From assembly GCA_016165875.1 (NCBI GenBank), contig JABBOT010000012.1, forward strand, positions 13,337,822 to 13,401,821: DNA of 64,000 bases, in the 5' to 3' direction. A model generated the notes under the pieces. That model did no database searches and was not told the origin of the DNA. It saw nothing but the letters and a program-made list of their open reading frames with translations. Numbering within the stretch: the first letter of the stretch is position 1; each line of letters starts with the position of its first letter. The DNA is from Acanthopleura granulata. Its lineage: Eukaryota; Mollusca; Polyplacophora; Chitonida; Chitonidae. Shown here in pieces: positions 35,241 through 47,477 of the stretch. The position numbers and the translations under genes are program-made.

Positions 35241-38200
35241 CTGCAACAAACAACCATCAAAACTCTGTACCACAAGTACCACAACAACAGAGCAAGTTTG
35301 CTGTGTCAGTGAATATCAACCAAATAACAGTGAATCATACAAAAATTATACATTACACAAAGTTCACATTTTGTGTTCCATGTAAGGTCCATTTCTAATC
35401 TTTTGTAAAACCAGTTTCATTGTTTGACATTAGAAAACTGTAAGGTGAAGATATTTATTGAAAGAAAAAAAAACACATCCAACCTGGAAAGATGTGAATT
35501 TGATCTAACAACCAACATTACCAGGCACTCAATTATAACCATTTAGTACAGTGCCTTTTTTTCTCTTCCTAAACACTGCTACAATGTGCCTACAGATATA
35601 TACACATGTATATACGTTTCACTCTTGGAGGAGCAATTTGACATTTGCTGTACAGTGACATGTTCGCAAAATAGCCCATTACATATATTCTCATAAATGA
35701 CAGTCAGAGACAAACGAGAGTAAACATGATATGGTTTTATTAATACAGAAAACCAGAAATATCACACCCCATAAAACATTACAACTTCTTTGAACTTATA
35801 AACAAAGTAATTTATGGAGGCTACCAGAGACAGGTGACTTCCTGAACTCTGAACCCTGATCTCTGACCTCAGCAGTCATTCATATCCACCTCATTACATT
35901 ATCTCACACAGACGGTACATTGAGCAACTGCACACATGTTACGCACAGCCATCTAACTATAAACACATAACCCACCAGCCATCCCACCTTAATCAGGATA
36001 TAGCTGCGGTTAGTAGGTATCTCTTATCATATAATGTATTTCTCATATATTATTTAGCAGATGAGAAGTCAGATAGGCCCCTGACATCGGTATGTGTAAA
36101 AGTGGTTCCATTATAAAGAGTCATTCTTTCCCTAAGCGTCTTCAATGTTATGCAATTTGATTTACATAAAAGTCACTTTGCATCACTTTAGATGTTGAAC
36201 AAAACTGACAGCTACACATTCTTTACACTCCCCGATTTGCTATCAGAATACAGATTTATCTATTGACTGATTCTTAAATTCTTACAAACATACATCTGAC
36301 TTCATAAGTACAACGTGAACAAGTTAATGTAGTTTAATTACACTGGATTCGTAAGCATACTTGTTTTTTAAACATGTGAGCACTGAAATGAATCAACACT
36401 ACGTACATCAATGAGGGTGTAGCTCTTGGTTTATGAAGGACAGAGTGTGGGAATGGAAAAAGAAATTAAATGCCATTTCAAGTTGGCAAAAAAAGAGCAA
36501 GCCTGGCAACTTTGACATACGAGTACATGCTGAGAAAAAAAAAGCACACAGCGAAATCTCCTGTGTTGTAATCATAGGAAATTACAAAATAACTCCTGTA
36601 AACTACTTCTCAACTTTGTTACACACAGTTTAGCTGTCTTTAACGACGGCATCTAAATATTTATCGGACTTATGTAAATAAGCCCGAGCTGTAACTGCGA
36701 GGTATTCGGCATGAGCTGAAGGTTATAGGTGTACACCTGTGGTGGAGATCTCCTACTGTGATGACAGCTTGTTACACGCTTCGTATGTGTATCTAACATC
36801 AACCACATCAAAGTTACATCAAAAACTATTATTACAAACTATCTTTCATGCATGTGTGAAAATGTGTACTCGAAAGAAAGCAAAGACAGGACAAAGCGTT
36901 TGCACAAAACTCAGATCTGACAGAAAACTGGATGAAAGAGAAACAAGAACCCATCAAAAGAAAGGTGTGTTACGACAGCCTGAAATAACAGGACCTATTG
37001 GTGATTACATTTGCGTGCGTAGCAGCGCCTTGTTTATCCCAGGTAGGTAAACTTTTCACTGACCAGCTCAGGTGTGTTGCGAGGTTGACAGAGACCTTTA
37101 AGCATATTTATCTATGAGCAGGTTATCTTACATACGCTGGTACTTTACTGAAAGCTGTAGACAAACAACGACCAGCGATAAACGTCTGAGGTAAAATGTC
37201 ACACATTGTCAACACCTTCCATGCACTGCCATAGCCTTGTTTGCCCACCCAGCCTGTGTCATGAACACTGAACACAACATTTATATGACATACTGTATCT
37301 GGCTTAAAATTTCGCAAATGGGTAAGTTTCTCATTATTCTTAGATCTGAAATTTTCAAATGCTGGTCTCAGAGAAGTGTTTTTGAGGTTTGCTTGGAAAG
37401 TAGAATGATATCGTACTGGGAAAATGTTATAAACCAGACGAATTATTTTACTGACTATCCACTTTTACTGAGTGCAATTTTAAGGCAAAAATAGCATGAA
37501 TGGAAATGAAACTTCTCTTTATGTGTGTTTTACAAGACTTTCATGTCAAGGTGCTCTAATGACAACAAATATTTCAATCCTTACCTTATTTCAATTTCTT
37601 ATACGGTAAAACTTTACCTTGTATGTACACTTGTGTCTTAATTTCTGCTCTGATTGTAAAACTTTAAATTTCCCACAATTTCTAAATATACAGTTGAACA
37701 CTTCAAAGTTAAAAAAAAATGTAGACAAAAAAGAAATGCAAAGCTGAAAGATTTTGCACCTATGTCCCATCAGTCATTTGTCATTTCAAAAAGTAACAAT
37801 TATCTCACAGTTAGCACCCTTTGATGATGCGATGTATACTTCAAAAGGGTGATGCAATGATCTGCTTTAATACAATGCTTTGATGTGTGGACTTTCTTTT
37901 CCGCATCCAAACAATAAATTAAACTCAAGCATCTCAACCTGTCATTGGATGCGCAGCTGGCTGCTTGACATACCCTAGGTGTAAACTGTTACATTGTCTA
38001 CACGTTAACACATCGCAATAGTTCTATCAGCATTTTGGCTTCCATGTAAATTTAGCCCAGGTGTTATTGAATGACTGATTGTGTTTTAACCTACATTCAC
38101 ACTTTTCCCCTTCTAAAATGCTAATTGTTTTTCACAAGGACTGTCTTTAAATACACTTTGTTAGAATAGTGGCTTTGTTGTCAAAGGAGTCCATTTTTTG

Positions 38201-38691
38201 CTTTCCCGAGATTTCTGCACACTTGCATCCTGTGCATGCCTTTTACTGAAGACCATCTGAAGTAGTTTAAAACACATTATTATCCTTACTTAATCCACAG
38301 TGAAACAATTCAAACGCTATGCACAGAAGGAGCAGTTTTAGATGAAGAATTACACAAAAAAGTCATAATTCTTCAAAATGTACTTGAATCTGCCAAACAT
38401 TACAAAACCCTTAATGTCTATCATGAAAACTCTCAGCTGCCCGACTTTTCTTCAAAATGAAATGGCAAAAGTGAATATTAATGTGCATACAAGTTGCTGT
38501 TTTTGTTATGTAAATCTTGTTTTACAGCAGTGATATACACAAAACGACCAAAGTCAACAACATGTAGGCCTACATAGCAAAAGTAAAGAAGGTACACTTA
38601 AATAATATGCTACACATCTTACGACATATTTTGTGCACAGTATTCAAGCAAGTTACAGTCAAGCTGTGTAAAACATGAAACATTCGCTTAC
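35241..38691. other. Intron inside Ig2
   Basis: A 3.45-kb phase-2 intron, A/T-rich. I see no repeats, RNA genes or exons. Confidence 0.78.
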
Positions 38692-38830
38692 CTGAATTTA
38701 TTACGATACCATAAATATGAAGGTTCTGGATTGCCGGTCACATGACATCGTAACATCATCTCTGTGCTGGGGACGAGCTCGGCTTTTGTTTTGGGTCGTC
38801 TGAGCTGGACCTCGGCCGTCTCATCAATCC
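38692..38830 (-). CDS. PTK7: PTK7-like exon: Ig2, N-terminal half
   Basis: This 139-nt exon has its acceptor (TTTTCAG) just right of 38830 and its donor GTAAGC from 38691. It enters with two bases of a split codon and leaves with two (phase 2). The product starts IDETAEVQLRRPK, then has the first Ig cysteine in MLRCHVTGN and the core tryptophan in SYLWYRNKF. In vertebrate PTK7 the Ig1-Ig2 linker carries W-I-E. A T at the end of the missing upstream exon would restore W-I-D here, so an Ig1 exon ending in phase 1 is expected further right. The rest of the fold is in the next exon, 3.45 kb away. This is the most 5' exon I can recognise. Confidence 0.88.
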
Positions 38831-39400
38831 CTGAAAAGACCAACAAATACACTCAGGTAATAAGTACAAACATTTAAACACATAATATGTAAAAGTTGAA
38901 ATCCAAAGTTTTTACCTTACTGGAGAAGTCCCTCCACACTGAACTTGATACAACAAAGCAATTAGATTGAATTCAATATCCACATTTACAGGATAATCCA
39001 TAAAAACGCACTTTCAAATAAAATTATATGGTTTTCGGTCATTATTACAGCAACACGTTCAGTTGTAATAGATGCAAGCCATGTATTCATACCCTTCTCT
39101 GGATGTTGCAGGGCAGGTACCAGCCCTTTTTTTCCATCATTTTATTTCAAGGCACACTATCAATTTTTGCGTGTCTGTGTCTAGCAAGATTTCTTTCTTG
39201 ACTACATATGTATTTTAAGGGGCCATGTCTTGATGCCAATACCAGATCCTGAATGAACCTATAGATTAGATACACGTGAAGCCTTGCAGGTCTGATCGCC
39301 CCACACAATCAAAACAATCTTTCATGAAGACAAACCATGAGTTAATAATACCATGCTAGTGGACTAAACAAGCTTTTCAGACTATTTTACACTGTAAACA

Positions 39401-39628
39401 ATTACTGTATTTCACCTTAATTTCTAAAGTGAAAATGCACTTTACAAGGGATACTAAGGCCTATAAAATGATACTTCTTGATACCAACACTCAAGTTTTT
39501 TGGATAAGAAATTAATCGGGTGTCACAAAAAGACTCCTATGCGGTGCTACAAAGTTGGAGGAATCAGTCTGAATCCAGGAAAAATGTGTTAGACGTACTT
39601 CAAAGAGCTTAATTTTGAGTGAAACACT
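39401..39628 (+). repeat. Dispersed repeat, copy 2
   Basis: Same family as 12504-12720: ATTACTGTATTTCAC start, then AAGGCCTATAAAATGATAC, ATAAGAAATTAAT and GAATC. It lies about 570 bp to the right of (5' to, in gene direction) the first Ig2 exon. Confidence 0.7.
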
Positions 39629-39794
39629 GTTAATCAATGGAAAAAACAATATTCAATGCTATGTATCGGTTAAATTCAGCAAACATATTTTCTACAATAT
39701 TTGAACCAAAACAAAATGGTACATTATGTACCAAAGATATTTGTACCATAATGAACATGTAAAGTCTATTCTGGGAAAATGACATCACCAGCCC

Positions 39795-40273
39795 TCAATT
39801 CATAACAAATAAGTGTGCCAGGAAATAAAGTGACCAATCAATTGGCAGATCATAAAATACCAGATCATACACTGACGGCCACATAGACCAACCTGGGAAC
39901 AGGCAAATAGGCAGGATGAAAGCTTGGTCAGCCAGCCTGACATATTTGTTAGTCTGGAAGCCAAGAGATCTGCTGGCAGCATAAAGAATCAGGGAACCTG
40001 CTATACAGCTGTGGCTAATAGCATTAGCCAAGCCTAGGGCAATCAAACATGTTAGTATATGACACTAAAAGGTCAACCAAATCCACAAAAGCAACCACAG
40101 ATTTGCCCCTAAACATCCCATTATACAATTGGAACACTCTGTCAAATTGCTCTCTCACATAGCTAGCTGGCCTAATCACTAAATTCCTGGCCATTCTCCA
40201 CACAAAAGCTATACCCACTTGTTTGGCCTTTCTGGTGTCAGCGGGGGGAAATCGTGTTTGGATCAGAGTTACC
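39795..40273 (-). pseudogene. Decayed coding-like stretch, origin unknown
   Basis: Two minus-strand open frames overlap by 23 nt in different frames. The first, from about 40270, includes IQTRFPPADTRKAKQVGIAF and DRVFQLYNGMFRGK and stops at 40024. The second runs 40046-39795 with SLGFQTNKYVRLADQAF and a hydrophobic tail. The composition looks protein-like, and one frameshift would join them. I do not recognise a family. It could be a transposon relic, a retro-copy fragment or chance. There are no terminal repeats, no poly(A) tail and no splice evidence. Confidence 0.25.
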
Positions 40274-41023
40274 CAAATCTAAATCCATTTCACATCAAAG
40301 CCGTATGTCCCGAATTAAATTACGTTTGGCAAAAGAGTTTTCAAAATAAAGCACTTTGATAATGCCACACAGACAGCTTACAAATGTTAACTATCAGACA
40401 ATGCCAGTTTATTCACAAGTGGAGAGCTCCACAGGACTATGTATGGTATGCAGAAAAAGACAATTCTCAAGCCATTTCTTCACTGCTACTGAACAGGATA
40501 TAATAAGACACTGAGGAAAACAAAACTGTAAAAGACTTAAGGGGAAATCAGTTATCAATATAGCCCTGGGGGGATCAGGAAAAAGCACTGTGTGTTTAAA
40601 CTTAATTTCCTCCTAAAGGGGTAACTTCATAAAAGATACCCCAATATATTAACTCTGACCAAGCTATATTATATTTCAGTCCACCTTAAGTGCTTTATAA
40701 ACAAAGCTGTTCGCTGACATTGTGTTTGATGTGACAAGGTAAATAGCCGGTATGCCTCTACCTGTCCAGGTGAGCCCAGCTAACGACCCTGGTACACAGG
40801 TGATAAATTTTGTCCTCTGTGTACAGAATCCTCTAATATTACACCTATTGGCACAGTGTGAACTGAGAGGGAATCCCACATACAACCAGAAGATATTTGA
40901 CAGTCTAGACAGCCACTTCTGCCAAGGAAATTATGGGGGAATTATGAAGGCTCAAAGCCTAACAGTTTCTACACAGGTTATACTTCAGCACTCCCCATGA
41001 GCATGAACAACTTCTTATGCTCT

Positions 41024-41058
41024 TAAAAAAAAAAAAAAAAAAAGAAAAAGAAAAAAGG
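41024..41058. repeat. A-rich run
   Basis: About 20 consecutive A followed by A-rich sequence with isolated Gs. It could be the tail of an old retrotransposed copy, but no element body was recognised beside it. Confidence 0.85.
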
Positions 41059-44000
41059 ACGAGTGCAAATTCGCATTAGTTGCGACATCTCCCAAAAAAG
41101 ATGATCGCTCAGCAGTCCGGCATTAAGTGAGTAGCTTATGTTAGAAGATATTGGACATCAAAAAATTAACCGATGGACAAAACAACTTACGGGGCTGTTT
41201 GTTGCAGCTAAAAAACTGTGCGCTGGCAAGCTATACGTAGCCACAGAGTACTTGCACATAAACATATTACTAAACAAACCCATATTGTACACTGCCAAGC
41301 TGGGGACTGGTATCCCAGGCTATTTATGATAAAACATGTACTCATTTGAAGTTCAGAAAGAGTTCAAAAGGAATCACCTGAACAACTTTACAAAATACAA
41401 TAAGTTACCACTACCATCAAACACGGAATGGATTGTATTCCATGTCTGTTAGAATGCATGTACCTGTATATAAGCCGTAACTCCACGGATTCCAGAGTTT
41501 GATGAAACTGAGATATGTCAGTAAACCCCATAAATCCCCTGTCACTACAATCCTGCCAGCAAAATGATTGAATGATTGATTTTTGTTCAATGACATACTC
41601 AAGAATTTGGCTTCTATGATGCAGGGCCACTTTCATGGATGGAGAATACAGGAGTGCTGGGATAACCCACCAGCCTTTGGCAAGTTACTGACAACCAGTA
41701 TGTGACTTTATATACAGAATTCCATGTTGTAATGGTGGACTTTAACGAATGCAAGTGTGCATGTGCGTGGCCAGAGGAGTTCTGCTGGCTGCTTAGTGTC
41801 ACCTAGAGGGAGTGCGATCAGTTAGAGCATCCCGCTGAGGATGTGAAGTGGATACCTGGACCCAGAATGCAATTTACACCATCTGGAACATGTCATCACC
41901 ATAGGCGTACCATTGGCTGTTTGACATCCTTACACAGAATCACAGTCACGCTACGTTAGCTCAGGCAAATACATAAATGCTTTATGCTTAAATACATTGG
42001 TGCCATCACAGTCAGCTTTTAACACACAAGGCACAATGACATATCTTCACAGTTTGACTTTGTTTACTGAACACTCCAAAACATTGTAAAGCAGACACTA
42101 ATGCATTAATTGTGCATTTATAAAATCGATATGTTGAAGATGGCACACTGAATATGTAGTGTTCTGCCTCTTAGCTTACAGGAGTGGCTGAGAGAGAGAT
42201 ATAGAGAGAGCTGGTATAAATTGGTGTTCAATAACTCCTCATAAATACAACCTCAGAGCTCAATACATGATGGTCATTTAATAAGTGGGACTATGAGAGC
42301 GTCATCTGTGCACGGAAGAGTGAGTTTCTAGACACCCTGACATGTTACTGGGCATGGGAAACTTATCGCATGCACTGCATCAATTAATCACTATGCTGAT
42401 GTGCAAGCTGGAAGAAGCACTTCACCCACTAGAGCACCAATCTTGCAGCATCTCCAACCCCACCCTGCTTAATTACACCCTACAAATGTCCGCGATCTCA
42501 AAATATTTCAGCGCAGTTTGAGCATAAAGTATGTTTTACAAGCATCTGCATGAGTCAGCAGACAAGTTATGATCCAGTGACTGGAACAGGAGGGCCATAA
42601 TAAATGTTTGAATGTAAATTTACAACTGAGAGGGATTTCTCTCAGGTCGAATCATGGGATCTAATGAAAACAAATTTTGGGCTGCTGTTGGAACTTTGAG
42701 GTTTTGATTGCAGCTCGGTAGTTGGCCAGATTAAATAGTGCTGACGTGAGCGGGGCTTTAACGTCACACCCGTTATCCCGATGCAACACCGCTCACACCT
42801 TAAGCCTGCTTTATTCCCCGACTGTCTGGATAAATCAGCAACTTCACTCCCCTACGAAGGTCTCCATTTCTGCATGGCCATGATGCCTTCGTTATTTGAT
42901 TGCCTAATGCACCAGATATTTATTGTAAGACACCATTACATCTTTCTTAGGATGTCACGCCTCGGTTTTATATTTCGCTCATTTTTTAAATGCTGAAGTA
43001 TCATTTCACTCCACATCCCTGGATAAAAATTTTTATTGGATGCTAAACAGGCTTGTAAATTCTCTGCTAATGTCTTGCAAGGATTAAACACAGTGTGCTA
43101 GTTCATAGAGAATCTGTGCTAACAGACAAAAGATGATCAAATTATACTGCTCTCTGGAACAAAGGCTAGCAAATAAACCCAAAATTCAATGGTTTTACTC
43201 CAGACACCTCCTGGAAAATAATTTTCATCATTGTGAAATTCAATATTTTTGTATAGTTCTCAAAGTACATAAAAGACATTCAAGAAACATTATTATTGCC
43301 TAAAGTCATATCTATCACAAATTCCACTAACAAAGTTATATGCTCAAGCAGATTGAGAAATTTAAAAGGCAAGTTCTGCTGGAATATATAAACATACAAG
43401 GAAAGTTCTCAGGTAAAACTGTCAAGCATACACAACATGAAAGTTTACGAAGAAAATTTTTAACACTTGAAGGGCATGCATGATTTTTTGTCTTTCTCTA
43501 TGCCAGACATATGAGGACTAAGACCATATAAATACAAACTACTAACTACAAACTACTACTTGGCCAAACAAAACATAAGAAATTTTTATTAAGTTCAATT
43601 AATTAGCAGAGATAATTGATGTGACAGGCTCTCTTACATGTATGTTAGGATTGGTCCCGCCAACAGTTCCTGCCAGAAACTGGAAAAGCTGTATCAAGAC
43701 TGTCAAACATGCCAGCCATTTACCAAAACTGTCAAACCTAATCAAGTTTCTACCTTCTTGAAGAGACAACTTTGAACAGCACCAAACGTTTTTCTCGCTA
43801 TCATAATCTTTTTGTGTACTGAGAGTGAGATTTTAATTATCTGTTGCACAAAAGTCTGATGGCTGTCTCTCTAAGTGACACGCTTGAACAGCGTTTTTTG
43901 TCGACACCAGACAGTTTTCAGCCAATCAATTCATTACATCACCAGCTACTCTGCGCGAATGTTTTAAGTAAGAGACATACTAAATTCATCCCAGCTGCGG

Positions 44001-47000
44001 GCACAATTCCCCCTCAGCACTCATGCTCTTTCATAATGTTTCATTAACTCTGTCCCAATAACAACAAACAACTCAGACTACGGCTTAGCCATACGTTATG
44101 TCACAAATTGTTTTTGCTCGCTACCCTGTCGTGAACATCACTTACGAAGCCCCCTCAGCCTTATGATCTGATTCTGTGCTTCGAGCAGTAAACTGTCTAC
44201 ATGTATAGAGATGTGAAAGTGTACAAAGGTGTATAAGACACATGATAAAAAAAAAAGCGACACTGGAGATAAAATTCAATTTAGAACATGCCCCCCAGCC
44301 TTACTGTTCACGGCAGATTAACATCGGCAGCGAAAAATGTAAAACTGACAGCTCTTCACTGAGCTGTAATGCTTGAAGTAACACACAGCCCCTTAACAAT
44401 GCGTAAAAACGATTATTCAATGTAAAACAGGGGCTGCATTTCACTCAGCTTTTGATGTGGCATTTTACAGTTGGGTCACACCTGTGAATGCATACCTTGA
44501 ATGAACAATTATCTGTTGGCTTTAGACAGGGGCCGTCCTTACAAAGCCATTACTACAATGTAAGAGAGACAATAAAACGTAGGACACCATCAGAACAATT
44601 CATTTGTGTGTCTATCCCTGCTCGAGGAGATCCTCTCATGCAGTAACTGTTCAAATGACCGCTAACTGATCTCCTTCTGGACTGTGCTTCGTGAACTCAA
44701 TTTCTGTGTTTACCTACATGTGCGCGAAATGGCATCAGACCAGTTACAGTTAGTAAATCACTGACTGACCTATTAGCATCCCAGAAATGCATCATAACAA
44801 CATTGACTCACATTACTGATGATCATTAAAAAAAATTCAAATATAAATATATCTCTAATATATATAGTCTTGCTATACTCATCATAACATTGTGAAAAAT
44901 TATGCCTCAATTGGGCTGCTCTACTTGCAACTGTATTTAGTGAATTATGACATACACTGTTACTCAATTTTTCCCACTTTTTTTAGCATTAAATCATGAA
45001 TAATTCATGGCTTCCTTACAGTGACAAGTTCCTGGTGTTTTGACACATGTAATGCTAGGTCACATATTTGCTAGAAACTATTTTAACATTGATTAAAACA
45101 AAATGATTACACTTTTGTATTTCAATTGATACAAAAAGGAAAACATGAAAATGGGGCTGCGTCTTGAAACGTTCACATAACTGATGTTGAAAAAAAGCCT
45201 GAAATTCCTCTGTTTGTGATGGTTAACCAATGAAGTGCCTGCCTACATGTGATAGGTCACTGTGGACATGCTATACAGATGTAACCACTTCTCTTTGGTC
45301 TGTAGGGGACCAGGGGTAGCTAAGTCCTCTTCAATCCAAATGGTTCAACTAACAAGGCAACCCTCCACATACAGATACCAACCCTACACCCGATTCAAAT
45401 ACGTAACCCATTTTTGTCTTAAATATGTGGGCTAACCTTCAACAGATTGTCTCTCCTGTCCATGTAGCCTTGTGCATAATGTTTGTTTTCCGTCTTCACC
45501 TTTCTTCAAAATATTTCCAGTATGAATAAAACTTTGTGTAAAATATTTCTCTCGTCCATGTAACATTGTGCGAAATGTTTCTCATGTGTGTTCATATCAA
45601 TAGGTGTCAGTTTAGTCAATGCTTTGAATTAACATCAAGAAGACTGAGCTTCAACTGGTTCACTTGAGACTTTTTTTTTTTGCACCCCTGCTATGGGTGT
45701 TTATGTCACAGAATAGACAGGTAAACATTTGGGCATGAATTGACTGCAATGGAGTGCAAAATGCAAGATTTTACAAATGACTGATGTTGTATTAAGTGCT
45801 CCTTGAACTTCATATCAAAATTTCATGATCGTAACATCAAAACACATGTAGTTGTACCCCAGTATTTTCACAAAGACACCAATCTCAACAGATGTGACAA
45901 GTTCCAATTATGCAATCAAAATGCCAAAATTGTAAAAGCACATCTCACTGCTTCTTGAAACATGTACTGTTTGCTGATAATGCTGGAGGTACATAATTTT
46001 TAACCTCTCCACACAATTTGCAAATATTTTGGAGGTCACACTGCACTCATAACTCTGGTGTTGTGGGTGGGTTTCTAGGCCCTTGACATTGCCTGCCACG
46101 TAACCTTGTCAAGCTGTGAAGTAAGCCACCCGGCCATTCTCTGTCTCCGAGCCAAACACATTGGTGGATTAGAGCTGTAGGCAGACACAAGGGCCCTGGG
46201 CGATCGGTGCAGGCCTCAGAGTCATGCGTCTCATCATGACAACCAGGAACTTCTTAAGTAGCTGCACTTTACTCAGGAATGGGCTCTGCTGGTGCAGCTC
46301 TGTGTGGTCTTCTTGGAAACCATCAGGAATGGGTGACTGTGTACATGAAGCCCCGGTACAAGCAGGTCTAATTTGCTTATATAAGGGGCCTTTAATAGAT
46401 CATATAAACAGCCAAGAAGATGGTAGAGGAAGCTAAAGACTTCTCTGGTAGAGTTCACATTGGTTGATGGGGACTGTGCAGGCTTTACCTCTTAAGACTC
46501 ATCTTAGTGCCATCAACTGACATTTAGTATCAATCACTGGTGAGATGGGATTTGGCCCTCTTTCTACCTCGGTCTGTACAGCCCAGATATGCACCATCAT
46601 AGATCCTTCGTCAGGAAATGCTGAAGTTTACATTAGCTACATGTACCACAGTCTTCTTGATCATCCACCTGAGCAATATATTTCTACTCTTCAACCTCTC
46701 ACAATTATAACAATACAGCCTCTTTTGGAAAATTGAGTTTCAGACAAATTTTGTATGGAGTTTTCAAGAAACAAACTGAGTTTTTGATACATTCTTGACA
46801 GAAAAGTATTTAATTTTCTGATCTGATCAAATTGAGTTTCAAAAAAATAAATTGACTAGAAAAATCATTCAGTGACATCAATATAGTTCTGATGTCTTTA
46901 TATATGTATTTTGGAAAGGGACATTTTTCTTAACAAAGGCACTTGAAAAGGACTCCAGTGAGAATATCTGGACTTCAGAGAAAGAGAAACCTAAGTCATC

Positions 47001-47465
47001 AGTGCATTACGGTATACACACACCAGACCCTCAAACTGCACACGAGATTATCCTGGTCATCTAAAGCTGGTCTGGAGAGAGTATTAAATTAATAGATGTC
47101 AAAGAGATATGTACACAGGCTGAAGGTTTACATGGCAATACATATCAAAGGTAATACTGTTTAAATATTTATAGTTGTCAGGCCCATTAAACGAGTCCCT
47201 ACTGATGTACCTGTTAATAGTGGAAATACTGGTAAACAAAAGTCTTGATAAGGCCATCGGGTCAGAACCACTTAACTAAATATTTACTCCAGTTGTCTTC
47301 CCACATCTTCCTCCTCAGGCTTACAGAAATTTGATAAGCAATGTAAACAAGACAAAAAATCACAACAGAAATTAATTTTTTTATTGAAGAGTTGTCAGGG
47401 TAGGACAAGTATAGAGTTTAGCAAGAGTTGTTCAGGTGTGTCTCAGGGCAGGTAACTGGCAGGTC

Positions 47466-47477
47466 GGGGGGGGGGGG
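47466..47477. repeat. Homopolymer run of 12 G
   Basis: Twelve G in a row on the plus strand. Confidence 0.95.

Larger units (their letters stand above)
6307..38830 (-). other. PTK7: PTK7 / off-track-like receptor gene, partial (Ig2 to transmembrane segment)
   Basis: Twelve minus-strand exons with GT..AG borders join in one open frame of 640 codons: six Ig modules, a stalk, one membrane helix and a basic cytoplasmic start. Domain order and local motifs follow vertebrate PTK7. Examples are an Ig2 linker W-I-[DE] before the first strand, F-E-P-R at the start of Ig4, K-L-K-F at the start of Ig6, and K-P-T-V-V-W around the Ig7 tryptophan. PTK7 family proteins are catalytically inactive receptor-type tyrosine kinases that act at the cell surface in Wnt/planar cell polarity signalling. 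The signal peptide, Ig1 and pseudokinase are not visible here. Other Ig receptors were considered, but the run of domain-specific matches favours PTK7. The matches come from memory of the family, not from a computed alignment. Confidence 0.88.

Noticed and set aside
41800..41885. tRNA-like stretch (GATCAGTTAGAGCATCCCGC) suggesting a tRNA gene or SINE head
   Set aside because: Only a weak box-A resemblance. I could not fold a cloverleaf, and no convincing box B or SINE body follows.
44080..44230. Minus-strand segment reading Y-T-C before a GTAAGT donor, considered as the Ig1 second half
   Set aside because: It lacks the D-x-G before Y-x-C, and the donor phase (2) does not fit the phase 1 required by the Ig2 exon.
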